DNA of 64,000 nt, from the NCBI RefSeq assembly GCF_000264905.1, contig NW_006763135.1:2393428-2457427 (forward strand), written 5' to 3'. Shown in pieces: positions 36,160 to 47,887 of the stretch. Under the pieces are notes generated by a model, which worked only from the letters and a program-made list of their open reading frames with translations, made no database searches and was not told the DNA's origin. How positions within the stretch are numbered: the first letter of the stretch is position 1; each line of letters begins with the position of its first letter. This DNA comes from Stereum hirsutum FP-91666 SS1. Taxonomy: Eukaryota > Basidiomycota > Agaricomycetes > Russulales > Stereaceae. The position numbers were made by a program, and so were the translations under genes.

Positions 36160-37635
36160 TCAGTCTTCGATATGTGCGAGAGCTGAAAGGACGCAGAATT
36201 GAGTCGATTGAAAGAGGAGAGTGTGCAAGAGACGTACGGCTTTTGAACCAACATTTTCCTTCTTGCAGGCGCGCGCATTCCTGTAACCTTGGACATTTAT
36301 GTCCAAAGCAGCAAGCTTCACCATGCAAACAACCTTTGCCTAATACCCGCAAATATAGTAGACGAGCTGTCAGTAACAACGAGATATATGGAGAGCATAT
36401 GTTGCACCATCTCTGACGGCTTTGCAGGGCTGAGTCTTGGCGTATGCCCGAAGTTCTGCTGTTTGAGCGGGATTCAAAATGTAGTCGTGGGCCTTGTTGC
36501 ACTTGGACTCGTGTCTGCATCTTCCTAGCACGTAGAAATAGATACACGCCTTCGGGTTCTCTACAAAAAAACATTGGGGACTGCCTTGTCCGGATAGAGG
36601 TATGGATCACGAACGCTGTGAGATAAGCTGAGGATGACTTGAGCCATTGTATGCCCACCGTAGAAACAAATACCCACGAGCTTTGGATTCAGAGTCCTCG
36701 GACTAGCATCGTGTAGGACGTTATGAATTTCACTCCCATGCTGCAGCATTCTGAACGATCCAGGAGGGCTGGTCGCATCGTTCCTCTGGACTTCACGAGA
36801 GGGAGTCGAAGGTGAGATCGGTGATTTACCGTAAATTGAAAGTGGTACGGTCGGCGATACCCGTCCATCAGCAGTGGTCTTGGAGATTGTCCCGTTGAAA
36901 GAGTGTTCTGATGAAGCAGACGTCCCATGTGTCGAGTGCTGCTGATATTGGCGGGGACCGTCAGTTACGATATTCTTTTGCATAAACGAGGCCCAAATGT
37001 CACGTATTATTACTTAGCTGTACACGGATATACAAACATACCTGGACGTCACTGGCCCCTGTCATCTGTGCACGCAAGTGTGCTATTATCTCTTGGCTAG
37101 CCTTTAAGCGTGAGGCTAATTCATCGCGTTCATCCTCAGCCCTCTTCCATCCTCTGCGATACGCAGCTAGATCCCTGAAGATTTCATATTGAGACTTAAC
37201 GACTGCATGGTCATAACTATGAAACCTACTCTTTCATCCTAATAGCATGATTAATTTCCTCCTCCCATTAGATCCGAAGGAAGAGGACATACTTGTCCAG
37301 TTCTTGGATATAATGGGCCTCACGCATCGTCATTAACGACCTAATTTGGGCTACTTACTAGACATCAATCGACGATATCACTTCTGAACCGAACATATGG
37401 GCGTACAGAGAATAGTTTCCTCGCTCCTGGTCGTCCGTAGGGATGTTCAGATGGAATACAACACTACAGGCAGGAAGACGTACATCATATCGTGACCACG
37501 GGATTGACTCGTTCCGTTCTGCTTCGGAACAGTCGAATCCACAGTGAGCACATTTGCAAGGCCCGGGGGTGCGCCATTCGCTCCGGACATCATGGCAATC
37601 GGGGGGCACTCGTCTCTTTCAAGGATGTCCATCAT
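36160..37635 (-). CDS. Array copy B: CCCH paralogue that has lost the DUF7923-like domain
   Basis: Segments equivalent to copies A and C are present: an N terminus with GAPPGLANV (exon 37484-37635), a short REAHYIQELDK exon (~37300-37340), a coiled coil DLAAYRRGWKRAEDERDEL (~37060-37180), and the two zinc fingers. Finger 1 is CIYFYVLGRC-x5-C-x3-H (36408-36560). Finger 2 is CLHGEACCFGHKC ending in CWFKS (36238-36339), with a last exon of 23 nt. The DUF7923-like exons are missing. In their place a single open exon (36611-36974, 121 codons) encodes a Ser/Thr/Pro-rich linker, and its phase fits the flanking exons. I could not settle one small exon between 37340 and 37480. Finger 2 ends PLAHIED instead of PGMH, so the final His is kept at a different spacing. 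Confidence 0.6.
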
Positions 37636-38563
37636 TGAAGACGACTTTATACACAGGACGGATGCATTTTCGGTGGCGTAGGATGGGAACGAGGGAGTGA
37701 AAAGCAGTCATTCCACGAACCTTATACCGCTCCGAGCAAGTCTAGTAGTCACGAGGCACGAGGCCTAGACAGAGGGAAGCCTCTTAAAGCTCCCAAGTCT
37801 CTTGACATGGTCCAGTGCGGCTGTGGTAGTATCAAAATTTGCAGAACTTCCGTTGAATCTGAGCGAAGAGGCATATATTAGCGGAGAGCCCTTGGCGAGA
37901 AGATCTGAAGATGGCTTGAGCCTTGAAACACAAAAACTCGGACACGTGTCCTCGCGGGCGGGATGGCAGAGACCACAACCCGGGAAATTGGATCGATTCT
38001 TACAACACAACACCTGCCCAATTAGGCACTGCAACAACATCGGCAGATCCTGGACTTCAACTTGTTGTCAAGTGCTATCCAGTCAAAATCGACTTAGACA
38101 CAGGACAATTTATCTACCTACTAAGGGTAATTATTTTACTTTTTCTATGAGTTCTCTTACTCTGAGTCAGGCTACTAGTGCTTCAAGGTTCATGAGTCCA
38201 CTGGCATGTCTCCGACTCTCGAATATCATTTCATGTCCGGGATATTGTAACATGTAGCAATGTTGAGCAGTTAACTTGCTCAATCAGTTTGTATGGATTT
38301 ATCGCGACAGAAGTCTTGCTGAACTTGCGACTCCATGCATGTCCATGGTAGAATACCTATTGGAGTACTTTACTCAAGACCATAGCCAGGTACGTTGATA
38401 TTACTTGGATAATGTGTTGCTCTCAATCGTCCGGTTATATAGCGAGGAAGCCTGATTCGGAGAATGTATCATTTTAATATTACAAGACGAACCTATCCCA
38501 CCAATTCATGCTCGAGAGTCACCCATGCAGAAACGCAAAATTCACAGCAAAACAAAAATATGT
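37636..38563. other. Spacer between array copies B and C
   Basis: The 928 bp hold the promoter of B and the 3' region of C. A plus-strand ORF (37802-38257) and a Cys-rich minus-strand ORF (37765-38040) exist. Neither can be tied to a gene. The Cys-rich one might be a remnant of another zinc finger, but no CCCH spacing is clear. Confidence 0.4.
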
Positions 38564-40735
38564 TCAATCTTCGGTATGCATTCCGGCTATATATTACATT
38601 TCTTGTCAGAACTGTGGACGAATACGACACGTCGAATGGCTGTAAACTCACGGCCTTTGAATTTGCATGTTCCAATCCTCATAAAGTAACAGTGGGGCAA
38701 GTTCGGACACTTATGCCCATAGCAACACTCTTCACCCCAGGCGCACTCTTCTCCTATAACCCCAAGCCACGGAAGACTCTTGTGTCAGCGGGTAAGTCAC
38801 AGGTGATAGCCTAATTTCCTCACCTCGGTTGACGCTAACACATGGGGAACGCTTAGCATTCCCGCGGATCTCTTCGATTTGATCGAGCCCCAAGTCATAA
38901 TCGTGTCCGTACGGACAATCAGAGCCAAACTTGCAAGTTTGAGTAATGTAGTGTAAGGTGCATGGCTTCGGGTTCACTATCATAATTCGTTAGCGAAACA
39001 AAGATGACGAGCAAGATAACAAGGTCAAACATTGGTTTGTAGGCTAGACGGATGAATGAGCGACTAGTATTAGAAGAGGTAGTAGAAGACACACTATGTT
39101 TACGGTGGAACGCTTGTTTCCGTCTTGTTTGGAGACACTGGCCTTACTCTTGACTTTCCAACCATCATCGGCTCCTCCAGATGCGGCCATGCCATCAGAA
39201 ATGTTGAGGGTGGGCGTTGTGGAGATAGCAGGACTGCGTGCTCGTTGAACAGCTGCTGTGTAGCTTGGGGGAGATGGACTCGAAAATTGTCTTGCTTGTC
39301 CACCGGAATCCACAATCGTCTGATGCACTGAATCGCTACGTGGGCGTTCTGCAGGGCTGTGAACATTAGAGGGCACGCTTGCGCGCCGAGCTGATTGAGT
39401 CATGCGGTCGATGACAATCTTTTGGTGCATGAAAAGATTAGAAGTGGGAAAGATCGGAAGATTTAATTCCTTGAACCCAGCAGCCATCTCATCATAGCCA
39501 CGGAGCAATATCAATTTGTGTGTCCAGCCGTCCGTCATGAGAGACGTCAGCACGTTGATATATCCAGTGTCATGGCAGCCTGCCCCCACTATATGAGCAA
39601 GCCTGGATGCGATGACTTGGAAAGTAGTCCACCACTCACCACCAAAGACGACCTTAAATGTCTGGGGCAAACGAATGTCGCTTTCCAGTATAGCTAAAGA
39701 AAAGCAGACACTCGTTATGTTGAGCATATACCGAGAAAAGATACGACGCTAACCTCTCAGTTTCGCATCCGCTACTTCTTTTCCATACCCAACATCGACC
39801 ATCAAAAATCGCTTCGAGGCTTGATTGAAACCAGTCACAAAACTGTCGAACCCAGCGCGCGCTTCAGGCATGCCCCCAATTGACAAAGCACTCATCAAGC
39901 CACTCCTGTTGTAGAAGACATACACCAAAACTTCCACTGGGCGGCCTTTCAGATAGTCTCGTAAGGCATCAGCAAACATTTTTGCTGCACTTCGACCGCC
40001 CTCTAGTCCTTTCTCAAGTAAAGCAGTCTGGAAAATGTACCCATCCCCATCAATTATGCAAACGACGCGGCTCGGTTCACATAACTAAGAGACAAGCGTT
40101 AGCAGGAGTCCGGCCGCTGGAGATCTAAGGAGTGACACACCTGTGCAAGGCCTTGCATTTGCTGTAACTCTGCGCTCATCCTATCTATCAGGGCTTGGTC
40201 TCGCTCTTGGGTCATCTTCCAATTGTCTTGGTCTTCTTCGGCGCTATTCATTCTTTGAAGAACAGCGTCCTTGTCCTGAATCGCAAGGTCTCTCTGGGAG
40301 GCCATCGTATTCCAACCCGCTTTATATGCATCCAGGTCCCTAGAGACGAATGAATGGCTAGAATGGTACCTGAAAACTAGCCCTGTACCAACCTTTTCAG
40401 CCTAACATCACACACAACATGTCAGCTTTCTTCCTGAAAGTAAATGATTGGAGGTTGCGAATACGCACTCGTCAATCTTTTCCATATGTGACCTTTCACG
40501 AGAAACCATCAAATTAATCTGGTCTAGTTGATAATGTGAGGCTCGGCGCGCACTTCGCACTGGTCACCAGTGAACTGAGCGCCTACGCACCACAGATCAT
40601 TTTATGACTTCTTGCTCTGGTCATATGGTAGACAACGGTGTCAGCCATACACATGTTCGTCAGATGGAGGACTCACATGTCGTAGAACTCCGGATTCTGA
40701 GCAAGTCCAGGAGGTACACCAGATAGTTCAGTCAT
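38564..40735 (-). CDS. Array copy C: coiled-coil + DUF7923-like + tandem CCCH zinc-finger protein
   Basis: This is the most complete copy. The N terminus is MTELSGVPPGLAQNPEFYDM, followed by a long coiled coil over several exons (INLMVSRERSHMEKIDE; DLDAYKAGWNTMASQRDLAI; RDQALIDRMSAELQQMQGLA). The DUF7923-like domain starts at 40084 with RVVCIIDGDGYIFQ, includes VEVLVYVFYNRSGLMSAL and SKRFLMVDVGYGKEVADAKL (exon 39754-40084), and continues after introns with GCHDTGYINVLTSLMTDGW and LPIFPTSNLFMHQK. A Ser/Pro-rich linker leads to finger 1, CTLHYITQTC-x5-C-x3-H (~38900-38980), and finger 2, CAWGEECCYGHKCPNLPHCY ending in CKFKGPGMHTED. No stop or frameshift is needed. Role: nucleic-acid binding by family; otherwise unknown. 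Confidence 0.75.
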
Positions 40736-41499
40736 ACCTTCAGAGCAGGGAGAGACGAGCGCTACCAGCCCTAGGACGGCAGGTGTGCGCACTTTATATG
40801 AGACAGACTTGGGTGGCGCGCGAAGCGCCGCTGCAGTCTGCAAATAGTTCGATTCATGGATGGAGGCGATGAGATGCTCGAATGTAAACCTAATACAGTA
40901 GAATCTGGTCCACGGGGCACACAGCCTTTGATGGTGCGGAATAATAGTACTTTGGCTCGTGAGAAGAGCACGGAAGTACGCTGCATCCGGATAAAAGGGG
41001 GACAGTGAAACGAAGCTGTATTCCCAGTGCCCAATCGATCACGAACGGGCTTCAGTAGTCGAGCTCAAGGCCGAGACGACAATTTCGCTTCTAGACATTA
41101 TTTTCCTACGCACACGATGAGGCTCGGTTCGAACATGCACGTTGCAGCACGAGGATGGTGAAATTCATGAACAGGAACTCTGTAAGGGGAAAGCCTGAGC
41201 CTGTATTTATGGAACGCCAGCGTGAACACCCATGCCTTACTGTATCACGACACGAGTCAAGCTATGTGTATATGCTTGGACGTTGTGACAATAGCACTGT
41301 TGGCGATCTAGAACAATAATCTGCAAGCGAGCTGAACACACCAAGGTCACAAGTACTTGGGTGAAGCACGTGGATCTGAGCCCAGACGCGCAGGAAAGAA
41401 GGGATGAACGTGAAAGAAAACTAGAGGAATTAGACCTGATGCATGTCGGCTGGTGTATGTGTGCACCTCAAATCAGCAGATTGACTTGATCTACCAGGC
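40736..41499. other. Spacer between array copies C and D
   Basis: The 764 bp hold the promoter of C and the 3' side of D. I see no gene. Confidence 0.45.
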
Positions 41500-43509
41500 G
41501 CTCTCACTCACCGCCATAAAACTTGCAGTTTGAGCCACGTACAATTTCCCAGCTGCGGACACTTGTGAGCGTAGGGGCACTTCTCCCGAGTGAACAAACT
41601 GAGCCTAAGTCATAGTCATGAGGTATAAGTAGCCGTTTACACCGCGTAACGAACTGGAAGCTCGCCTTTATTCGCGAAAGGACATGGAGCTCGTCTGACG
41701 CCTTTGCCCATTTCCTTGATGTGATTTTTTTTCAGATCATAGTTGTGTGTGTGAAGTTACACCTTTGATAGGGGCAAGTTGCTAGGTGATAGAACGTGCA
41801 CGGGGGTGGTACATCTAAAAAAGACCGTCAGTGGGCAGCAGCATCCAGGACCAAGATACATGCACACTCACGCTCGCTTAATTTCTATGCAAGACATCGT
41901 CGACGGTCAGTATCTAGAGATGATAGAGTCATGTGCTAGACAGTCTTACCAGGCCAGCAGTGACCGATTTCAACAGGGGTTGCTTTGGAAAAGGGCGACG
42001 ATTGCCGACGGGAGTGAATCCGTCGTCTGCACCGGGAAGGGCGATGGACTTATGAGAGCCTGCTGGAGTCGCAGGGGCGCTGGCGGGTCCTGTGCCGTTC
42101 CGAAGAGTAGTTGTAGGATGGCGCCACGATGCCGCGGTGAATGACTGTGGCAGGCGGGCTAACTGCACGGGATACAGTAAATCGCCTTTGAATATTGTGC
42201 GGGAGGAACATTTTGTCATTTACGAGCATCTTGTGGGGCATGGATAGACTCGGGATGAGGAGGACTGGGAGTCCCAACGGCCCAAATCCTGCAGCCATAT
42301 CCTGGAACCTTGGAAGCAAAACTAACTTCTCTCCCAAACCCTCGGTGATGTACGACCGCAATACGTTGACGTATCCGTTGTCATGGCACCTTGAAGTGGA
42401 CAAAGACAACTTTGATAGTTCGCGGCAAACGAATACAGTCTTCAAGGTATACTAACGCGCGCATAGGTTTAGGGGGTATTCGAGCGCAAAAGAAGCTGTT
42501 CACGCGCACCTCTTAGTTTCGCGTCTGCTTCTTCCTTTCCACTCCCAACATCGGCCATCAAAAACCGCCGACAGGACTCATTAAACCCAACCACGAAATC
42601 GTCGAAACTATCGTACGCCTCCGATAACCCACATGCCGACATAACGTGAGTTAACCCTTTCCTATTGTAAAACACGTATACCGAGATATCGACCTCACGG
42701 CCGTCCACGAGGCCACGAACTGCATCAGAAAGGGTCTTGGCAGCCTCCGCAGCGCCGCTTCGACCTTGAGAGAGCAATAGAGGATTGAACAGTGTTCCAT
42801 CCCCGTCAATTACACAGGTCACACGATTGGGTTCCGGCAGCTACGTGCAGAGAACGAACGGCATATTGAGTGTCGCCGTTCCAGAAAATCTCAGTAGGAC
42901 ATACCTGTGGGTTGCCTCGCACTTGCTGCACTTCAACCGTCAACTTATCCATTTCGGCCTTGGACTGGTCGAGCTGTAACTGCATAGCGGCCCTCTCGGC
43001 GTTCGCTGTGAGCTTCTCACGTCAGAAGGTGTCGCAACTCGCCTTGTATACTTCAAGATCCCTATGAAAAAGATTGAGACATCGTCTTAAGGGTATGTTT
43101 TTAGATGATGGATCACTATCTTAGGCTGCAGCCGCAGAGGCCAACATTAGCCATCCTCAAAGTCGCGATCTCAACGAAGCGTACGTTTCTATGGCTTCGA
43201 GATACGCTTTCTCTTGGTTAAACACGGAGTGAAACTCGGCTATTGAAGTGTCAGGCATGAATATTCGCCAAGATAAGAAAGCATGAGTAAGAGCGCACCA
43301 CTGATTGTTTGAAGACACCGTTTGCTGTTGATCAGGTGTTAGAATGAGGCAGCGACCGTGGCTTCCTCATTGTTTCAACACGAAATGAACTCGCAAATAC
43401 TACTTATGAGAGAAAATGCACGCGGAAACATAAGCTCGACAGCATCGCATGTGGCATTTACCCTGACGACTGGGAAAGTTCGACGAGATGAAGGCGGTTC
43501 AATAGTCAT
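41500..43509 (-). pseudogene. Array copy D: decayed CCCH/DUF7923-like pseudogene
   Basis: The gene plan of copies A and C is recognisable, with several breaks. The coiled-coil exon has an in-frame TGA (43022-43024) between DLEVYKASCDTF and REKLTANAERAA. The DUF7923-like main exon (~42515-42841; LPEPNRVTCVIDGDGTLFNP) is open and well conserved. Where copy C has a 60-nt intron, D keeps only ~12 nt (42390-42401), and the frame shifts after KVVF. A further shift splits the linker (two readings overlap at 42050-42220). Finger 1 (CTFYHLATCPYQRCNFTH) runs into a stop. Finger 2 is shortened to KCPYAHKCPQLGNC and changes frame before CKFYG. The open DUF7923 exon suggests recent loss. It shares its upstream region with CDT1. 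Confidence 0.75.
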
Positions 43510-43704
43510 GGTCGGAGGAGGAAAGCTCGGAAAGTAGAGGGTTCAAAGCGACTTGCACATATGTTCTCACGGTCAGGTGTGAAGTATTGCAAATTCCGAT
43601 AGGGCGATACGGCGTGTCGCGTCGGTGCTGGTTCTGCTTTTCTGTTTCCTCTCTCCAGCCCTTAATTGCTCAAATTCCCTTCCGTCGCCGCCTCATCGAG
43701 AAAT

Positions 43705-45706
43705 ATGTCGGATCTTTACACGGCTTTACGCGTATCCCCCAGGAAGAAACGCGTTTTCTCCGACGATGAGGACGAGTCGACGGTCACTCCCAAACGACTT
43801 CGAACATCGTAAGCGCGCGTCCTTCACCCAGATCCAGCGATAGCACTTTCTGAATACAGGTATTTTCACAGATTACCTTCTCCGAGGACGATCAGCTCGA
43901 AGACAAAGAGGGTTGCGGGCTCCTCAGGCTCTGGTGCTTCGTCCAGTCCAGACACTCTCCCATCACACCTCGCTCGCTTGTATAGGATTCAAACTGCCCT
44001 CCAGCACGCGCTCTCACATGCACTAGCCACCTGTGCTGTCTCGCCTTCCTCGGACACTGGCATAGTCCGTAACGTTCTTAATCACCATGCATTGAACTCG
44101 TACGCCGGTCTATCGACCAAGTTCGATGTCGATGATCTCAAGCGTCTATGCTGGCTCTGGGAATGGGATGGGAAGAGCGTAAACCCGTCTCCTGCCAAGG
44201 TGACGAAGGCCCGTAAATCCGAAGATGAGAATCCTTTCCTAGAGGAAGAAGAGGACGAGGATTCGAAATCAGCAGCAAAGGATTGGTCTCGTGGTGCCAT
44301 GGGCTTCGTTGTAGGTCCAGCGACGCATTTCCACAAGTCCGGAGGATCTCGAGTACCAGCATATGGGATTGGTATCGAAGTGGAAATGGACCTCGACAAA
44401 GACATGGGCAGTGGTATGGCTGCTGTTGCACGCTGGACCGCTGCAGCTGAACCAAGACGACGAGAGGTACTCAAGAAGTTGCACAAATGGGTAGAGGTAT
44501 GTTTCGGTAGACCATGTTATCTGATTGTATTCTGATCATTGACACTGAGTCGTGTTATAGCTTCATCCTGACGCGACCACTGTTCCGAACCTTCACATGG
44601 CCGATCTGCCACAACTGATCCTACCAGCGAAACCTTCAAACTTGACGCGACTCCTTGCCTCTTCCTCCCCGAAGGCATCCGCTTCCACCAAAGCTTCCAT
44701 CTTGACAACCCCACCCTCTCCCACTTCACCGTCGAAATCCAAACGCCCCTCGTCACCTCTCAAGTCTCCACAGAAGCCATTCGCAATCCCTTTCCCTATT
44801 ACACCGTCGTCTAAACTCGCTTTTGGATCGAAGAGCAGTATTCCATTCCCTCAGACTCCGTCCTCCACTCGTCGATCGCCGTTCAAAACCGGCCTTCTCA
44901 CCCCACAACGTACCCCATCCTCGTCGCCCACACGAGGTGATTCCTCGGTGCCTACCACACCTGTGCATCAAAAGGGGTCCAACGCGGACACAGCACCGGC
45001 CACGCCTTCGAGCTCCCGTCGGAATGCTCTGTATGAACGAATCCGTCAGAAATCGCTCACGACTAGTCCTTTCAAGTCTGGAACCAGCAGCACCGGTTCC
45101 TCGAGCAAGAGCGGTAACATGAGCAAGGAACAGTTCATGAAGCTCGGTCAGGACGAGAAGAGACGCCGTGTATTATTAGGACGATTGGGCAGTGTAGCGG
45201 ACAGCGTCTGGATGTATGTGCTTCCGTTCTTCCATTGCAGCTAAGAATACGCCGTTAATTGTCTTCCCTCATACAGGTTGTTCACGTCTCCTGTGGGAAC
45301 TGGGGCCACGCCTTCTACGACCCGCAAACGCAAGGCACTCCCAAGCTCGGAAGTTGCAGCTGCAGTGGTCAAGTCCTCCCCCGTCCCCATCTCGTCAGCC
45401 GAGGCTCAGGAGTCACTCGACCTTCTTACCTCATTATGCCCCTTCTTCCTTAAGTCAATGGACATTGGTGGCGAAGACTGGCTCGAGATGCCCGCGCCCA
45501 CTCAAAGCGGTAATGGCAGTTCCGTGTCGATCTCGGAGGGTAGCTCGCCATCTAAGATCACTCCGCCAAGTCCCGGACGTGCTCGATCCAAGGACGATAG
45601 CGCAAAGGAGATACTGACGAGGAGTCCTAGGACGGTTAAGAAGGAAGGAGGGGGATTGAGGGAAGTACGAGAGCGGATTCGTCGGGAGCTGGAACTCGCC
45701 GACTAG
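43705..45706 (+). CDS. CDT1: DNA replication licensing factor Cdt1
   Basis: Cdt1 loads the MCM2-7 helicase on origins in G1. Four exons (43705-43808, 43860-44496, 44561-45213, 45277-45706) join in phase to 607 residues. The N terminus has a basic KR-rich motif ([20 protein letters not shown]). Residues ~60-260 form the middle helical/winged-helix region ([60 protein letters not shown]). A long Ser/Pro-rich linker with many SP/TP sites (~280-440) suggests CDK phosphorylation (inference). The C-terminal winged helix (~450-560) reads [45 protein letters not shown]. Sequence conservation in this family is weak, so the call rests on domain order and the C-terminal unit. Confidence 0.75.
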
Positions 45707-46261
45707 TTTGGTCAAGTGGAGGAACGGATGTTCTCTCGATCCGTGTCATGGTTTGATACCACCATCCACTTTTGGAGCCACGCTTGCCTCTGAAGTCGGA
45801 TCGCGGCACTTAGGACTTCGCAGTCCATGTTGTTTGCTGTCAAGCTTGCTTTCTTGCGCTGTACCTGCTCGGCGCCTTGGTTATTGCTTCTTCAGCGTTC
45901 ATTCTTTTTGTTTTATATTTTGTTTTGCGATACTCTCGATTTGCGACACCTCTATTCCCTCTTGCTTTGACTTTTACGACCCTAACCTCTCGCTTTGTGA
46001 TACCTCCCACACCCTATCTCGCCCGCCCCCATGTGTTGCCTTTGTTGGCTGAAGTGATTTATGATATCTAAATGTACAGCGATATTTTGTTTTGCTGTCT
46101 TTTGAATTGTTTTGTCGTCATGATCGTATGTCACTCATACTTCATTCCGGTCTCTGCGGTCTTGCCTGACCGCAGTACATAGTTTATTTACAGAAAATAC
46201 CCAAAATACAAGTACTTGTGAAAGTAAGAAACAAAACTCAATGCCACAAAAGATACATCCA
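45707..46261. other. Convergent 3' spacer
   Basis: The 555 bp between the CDT1 and oxidoreductase stops are rich in T runs on the plus strand (45890-46100), fitting two 3' UTRs with cleavage signals. No gene is seen. Confidence 0.5.
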
Positions 46262-47887
46262 CTAAGCGTACTTCAACCTCGCCTCCTTCTCATACTCATC
46301 AACATCCACCACGACCCCCCGCCTCCGACTCTCCTCCGCCGCAAACACCGTCAAATGGCTCTTCAAAACCTCCTCCACATCCGTCCCCAGAATCTCCTGC
46401 TTTCCCTCCCTCACCGCCTCCACAAAAGTCCTCACCAGCCCCGCATCGCCACCTCCATGTCCTCCGCCCTCGTCCTTCGGCTTATGCACCCTCGTCTCCT
46501 CCGTCCTGAAATCCGTGACCTCGAACGTCTTCATATTCCCCACGATCTCGCCGTGCGTGAAATGCATCCGCGTCTGGCGCTCACAGATGAGGGAGGTGAA
46601 GGCGACCATGGTGAAGGAGACGGTGGCGCCGGAGTCGTATTGGATGTTGACGACTTGGTTGTCGCAGACGTCGTTGGCGGATTCGTAGACGCATTGGCCG
46701 TAAGGACCGTTTTTGAGCGCGTCGGATATGTTCTCGATGTCGGGGAGACCGTCAACGATTACGGATGCGGGCCAGCCTTGGTAGCCTGACGTGGTGATCG
46801 GGTCGAGGTAGACTATATGGAGGGTGGACATGGCGATGTTAGCTCTCGTTAGGTATATTGAGGGGAGAAAGAAGGGAGAAAACGCACTCTTCTTGGCACT
46901 GTAGGGACATTGTTTCTCGGCTTTGCAGTCTAGGCAGCGTTTGGCATCACCGGCTTCGGCTGGCTTGCCAGATTTTCGGAAGTGTTGAAGACCTCCGAAC
47001 GATGAGACCTTGGTGGGTTGGGCGGGATAGAGCCAACTGGCCAAGATGTCGATATCGCTATTGAAAGATAAAGTTCAGTCGGTACAGAAATACTTCATAC
47101 ATGGTATGAGGACCGCGAACTCACTGGCAACTCTTGGTCATGAGCGAGAAAGAGGACTTGGCTTCTTGCGACCAGTTACCTCGCACATAAGAGTGGGCGT
47201 AATGGTAATGCCCTATAGGTTCGACGTGCACGACGTTGATGAGCTGACCGAGGGTGCCAGAGCGAACGATCTCCGTGACAGCTTGGCTATACGGCGAGTA
47301 CCTCAACACTGTGTTGAGGCTCATCAGTTCTTATGCCAACAACATGGCCAACCAGTGAATAATGAGATCGCCCACCATGTCCCATCCCAAAGATAATCCC
47401 CGCCTTTTTGACCGCTCTCTCCATCCTGATACAATCCTCAACGTTCGTCGCCATCGGCTTCTCGCACAGAATATGATATCCCTGCCCAGCGAACGCCTCG
47501 ACCAGCTCCGCATGCATCTCATCCTGCACGGTGATTAAAACCGCAGTGGCGAGACGTTTACCGAGCGTCTTGATTGTCTCGGCGGAGGCGTCGTAGAAGC
47601 CTTTCCAGTCGTTGAAGACGAGGGTGGAGTCGACTCGGTGCTCGGAGGCCATGAGGGCACGAGTCTTGGGACGGGGCTCGGCAATGGCGACCACTTTACA
47701 TTTGCGAGGTTCGGCGAGTGCGTAAGGGGCGTAAGCCTTGCGACGACGAGAAGGAAGATATTTCAGTACAGGGGCTCTAGAGGATAACGATTCAATGAAT
47801 GGTACTCACCTGGCGACCTCGCTGCCCACATCCTATGATGGCGAGTGTGACGGGCGCAGAAGGCTCAGGTAGTTCGAATCCTGGCAT
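46262..47887 (-). CDS. Gfo/Idh/MocA-family NAD(P)-dependent oxidoreductase
   Basis: This is a sugar- or inositol-type dehydrogenase family member. Five exons (47810-47887, 47376-47736, 47125-47308, 46888-47057, 46262-46812) join in phase to 447 residues. The Rossmann fold shows VTLAIIGCGQRG near residue 20, VVAIAEP, and the EKP motif (HILCEKPMATNVEDC) with the family Lys. The C-terminal domain has VLRYSPYSQAVTEIVRSGTL, HYHYAHSYVRGNWSQEA and DIDILASWLY (catalytic His/Asp region). A Cys-rich insert CLDCKAEKQCPYSA near residue 250 is also present in some fungal and bacterial relatives, to my knowledge; it could bind a metal or be structural (inference). The substrate is unknown. No targeting signal is seen. 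Confidence 0.85.

Larger units (their letters stand above)
33809..43509 (-). repeat. Tandem array of four CCCH/DUF7923-like paralogues
   Basis: Four same-strand gene copies (A 33809-35680, B 36160-37635, C 38564-40735, D 41500-43509) occupy 9.7 kb without other genes. Shared order is a PPGLA-type N terminus, coiled coil, DUF7923-like domain, linker and two CCCH fingers. DUF7923 exons of C and D are closest to each other by eye. Divergence is high, so the duplications are not recent. Confidence 0.75.

Noticed and set aside
37802..38257. Plus-strand ORF of 151 codons between array copies B and C
   Set aside because: No conserved motif, no clear start context, and its continuation (38160-38400) needs contradictory phases. 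The region is more simply the B promoter and C 3' end.
42390..42401. Treating the 12-nt GT...AG remnant in copy D as a functional mini-intron
   Set aside because: Far below any workable intron size, and removing it still leaves the reading out of frame.
46241..46789. Plus-strand ORF of 182 codons
   Set aside because: It is antisense to the conserved C-terminal exon of the oxidoreductase and rich in Leu/Pro/His from codon complement. Shadow.
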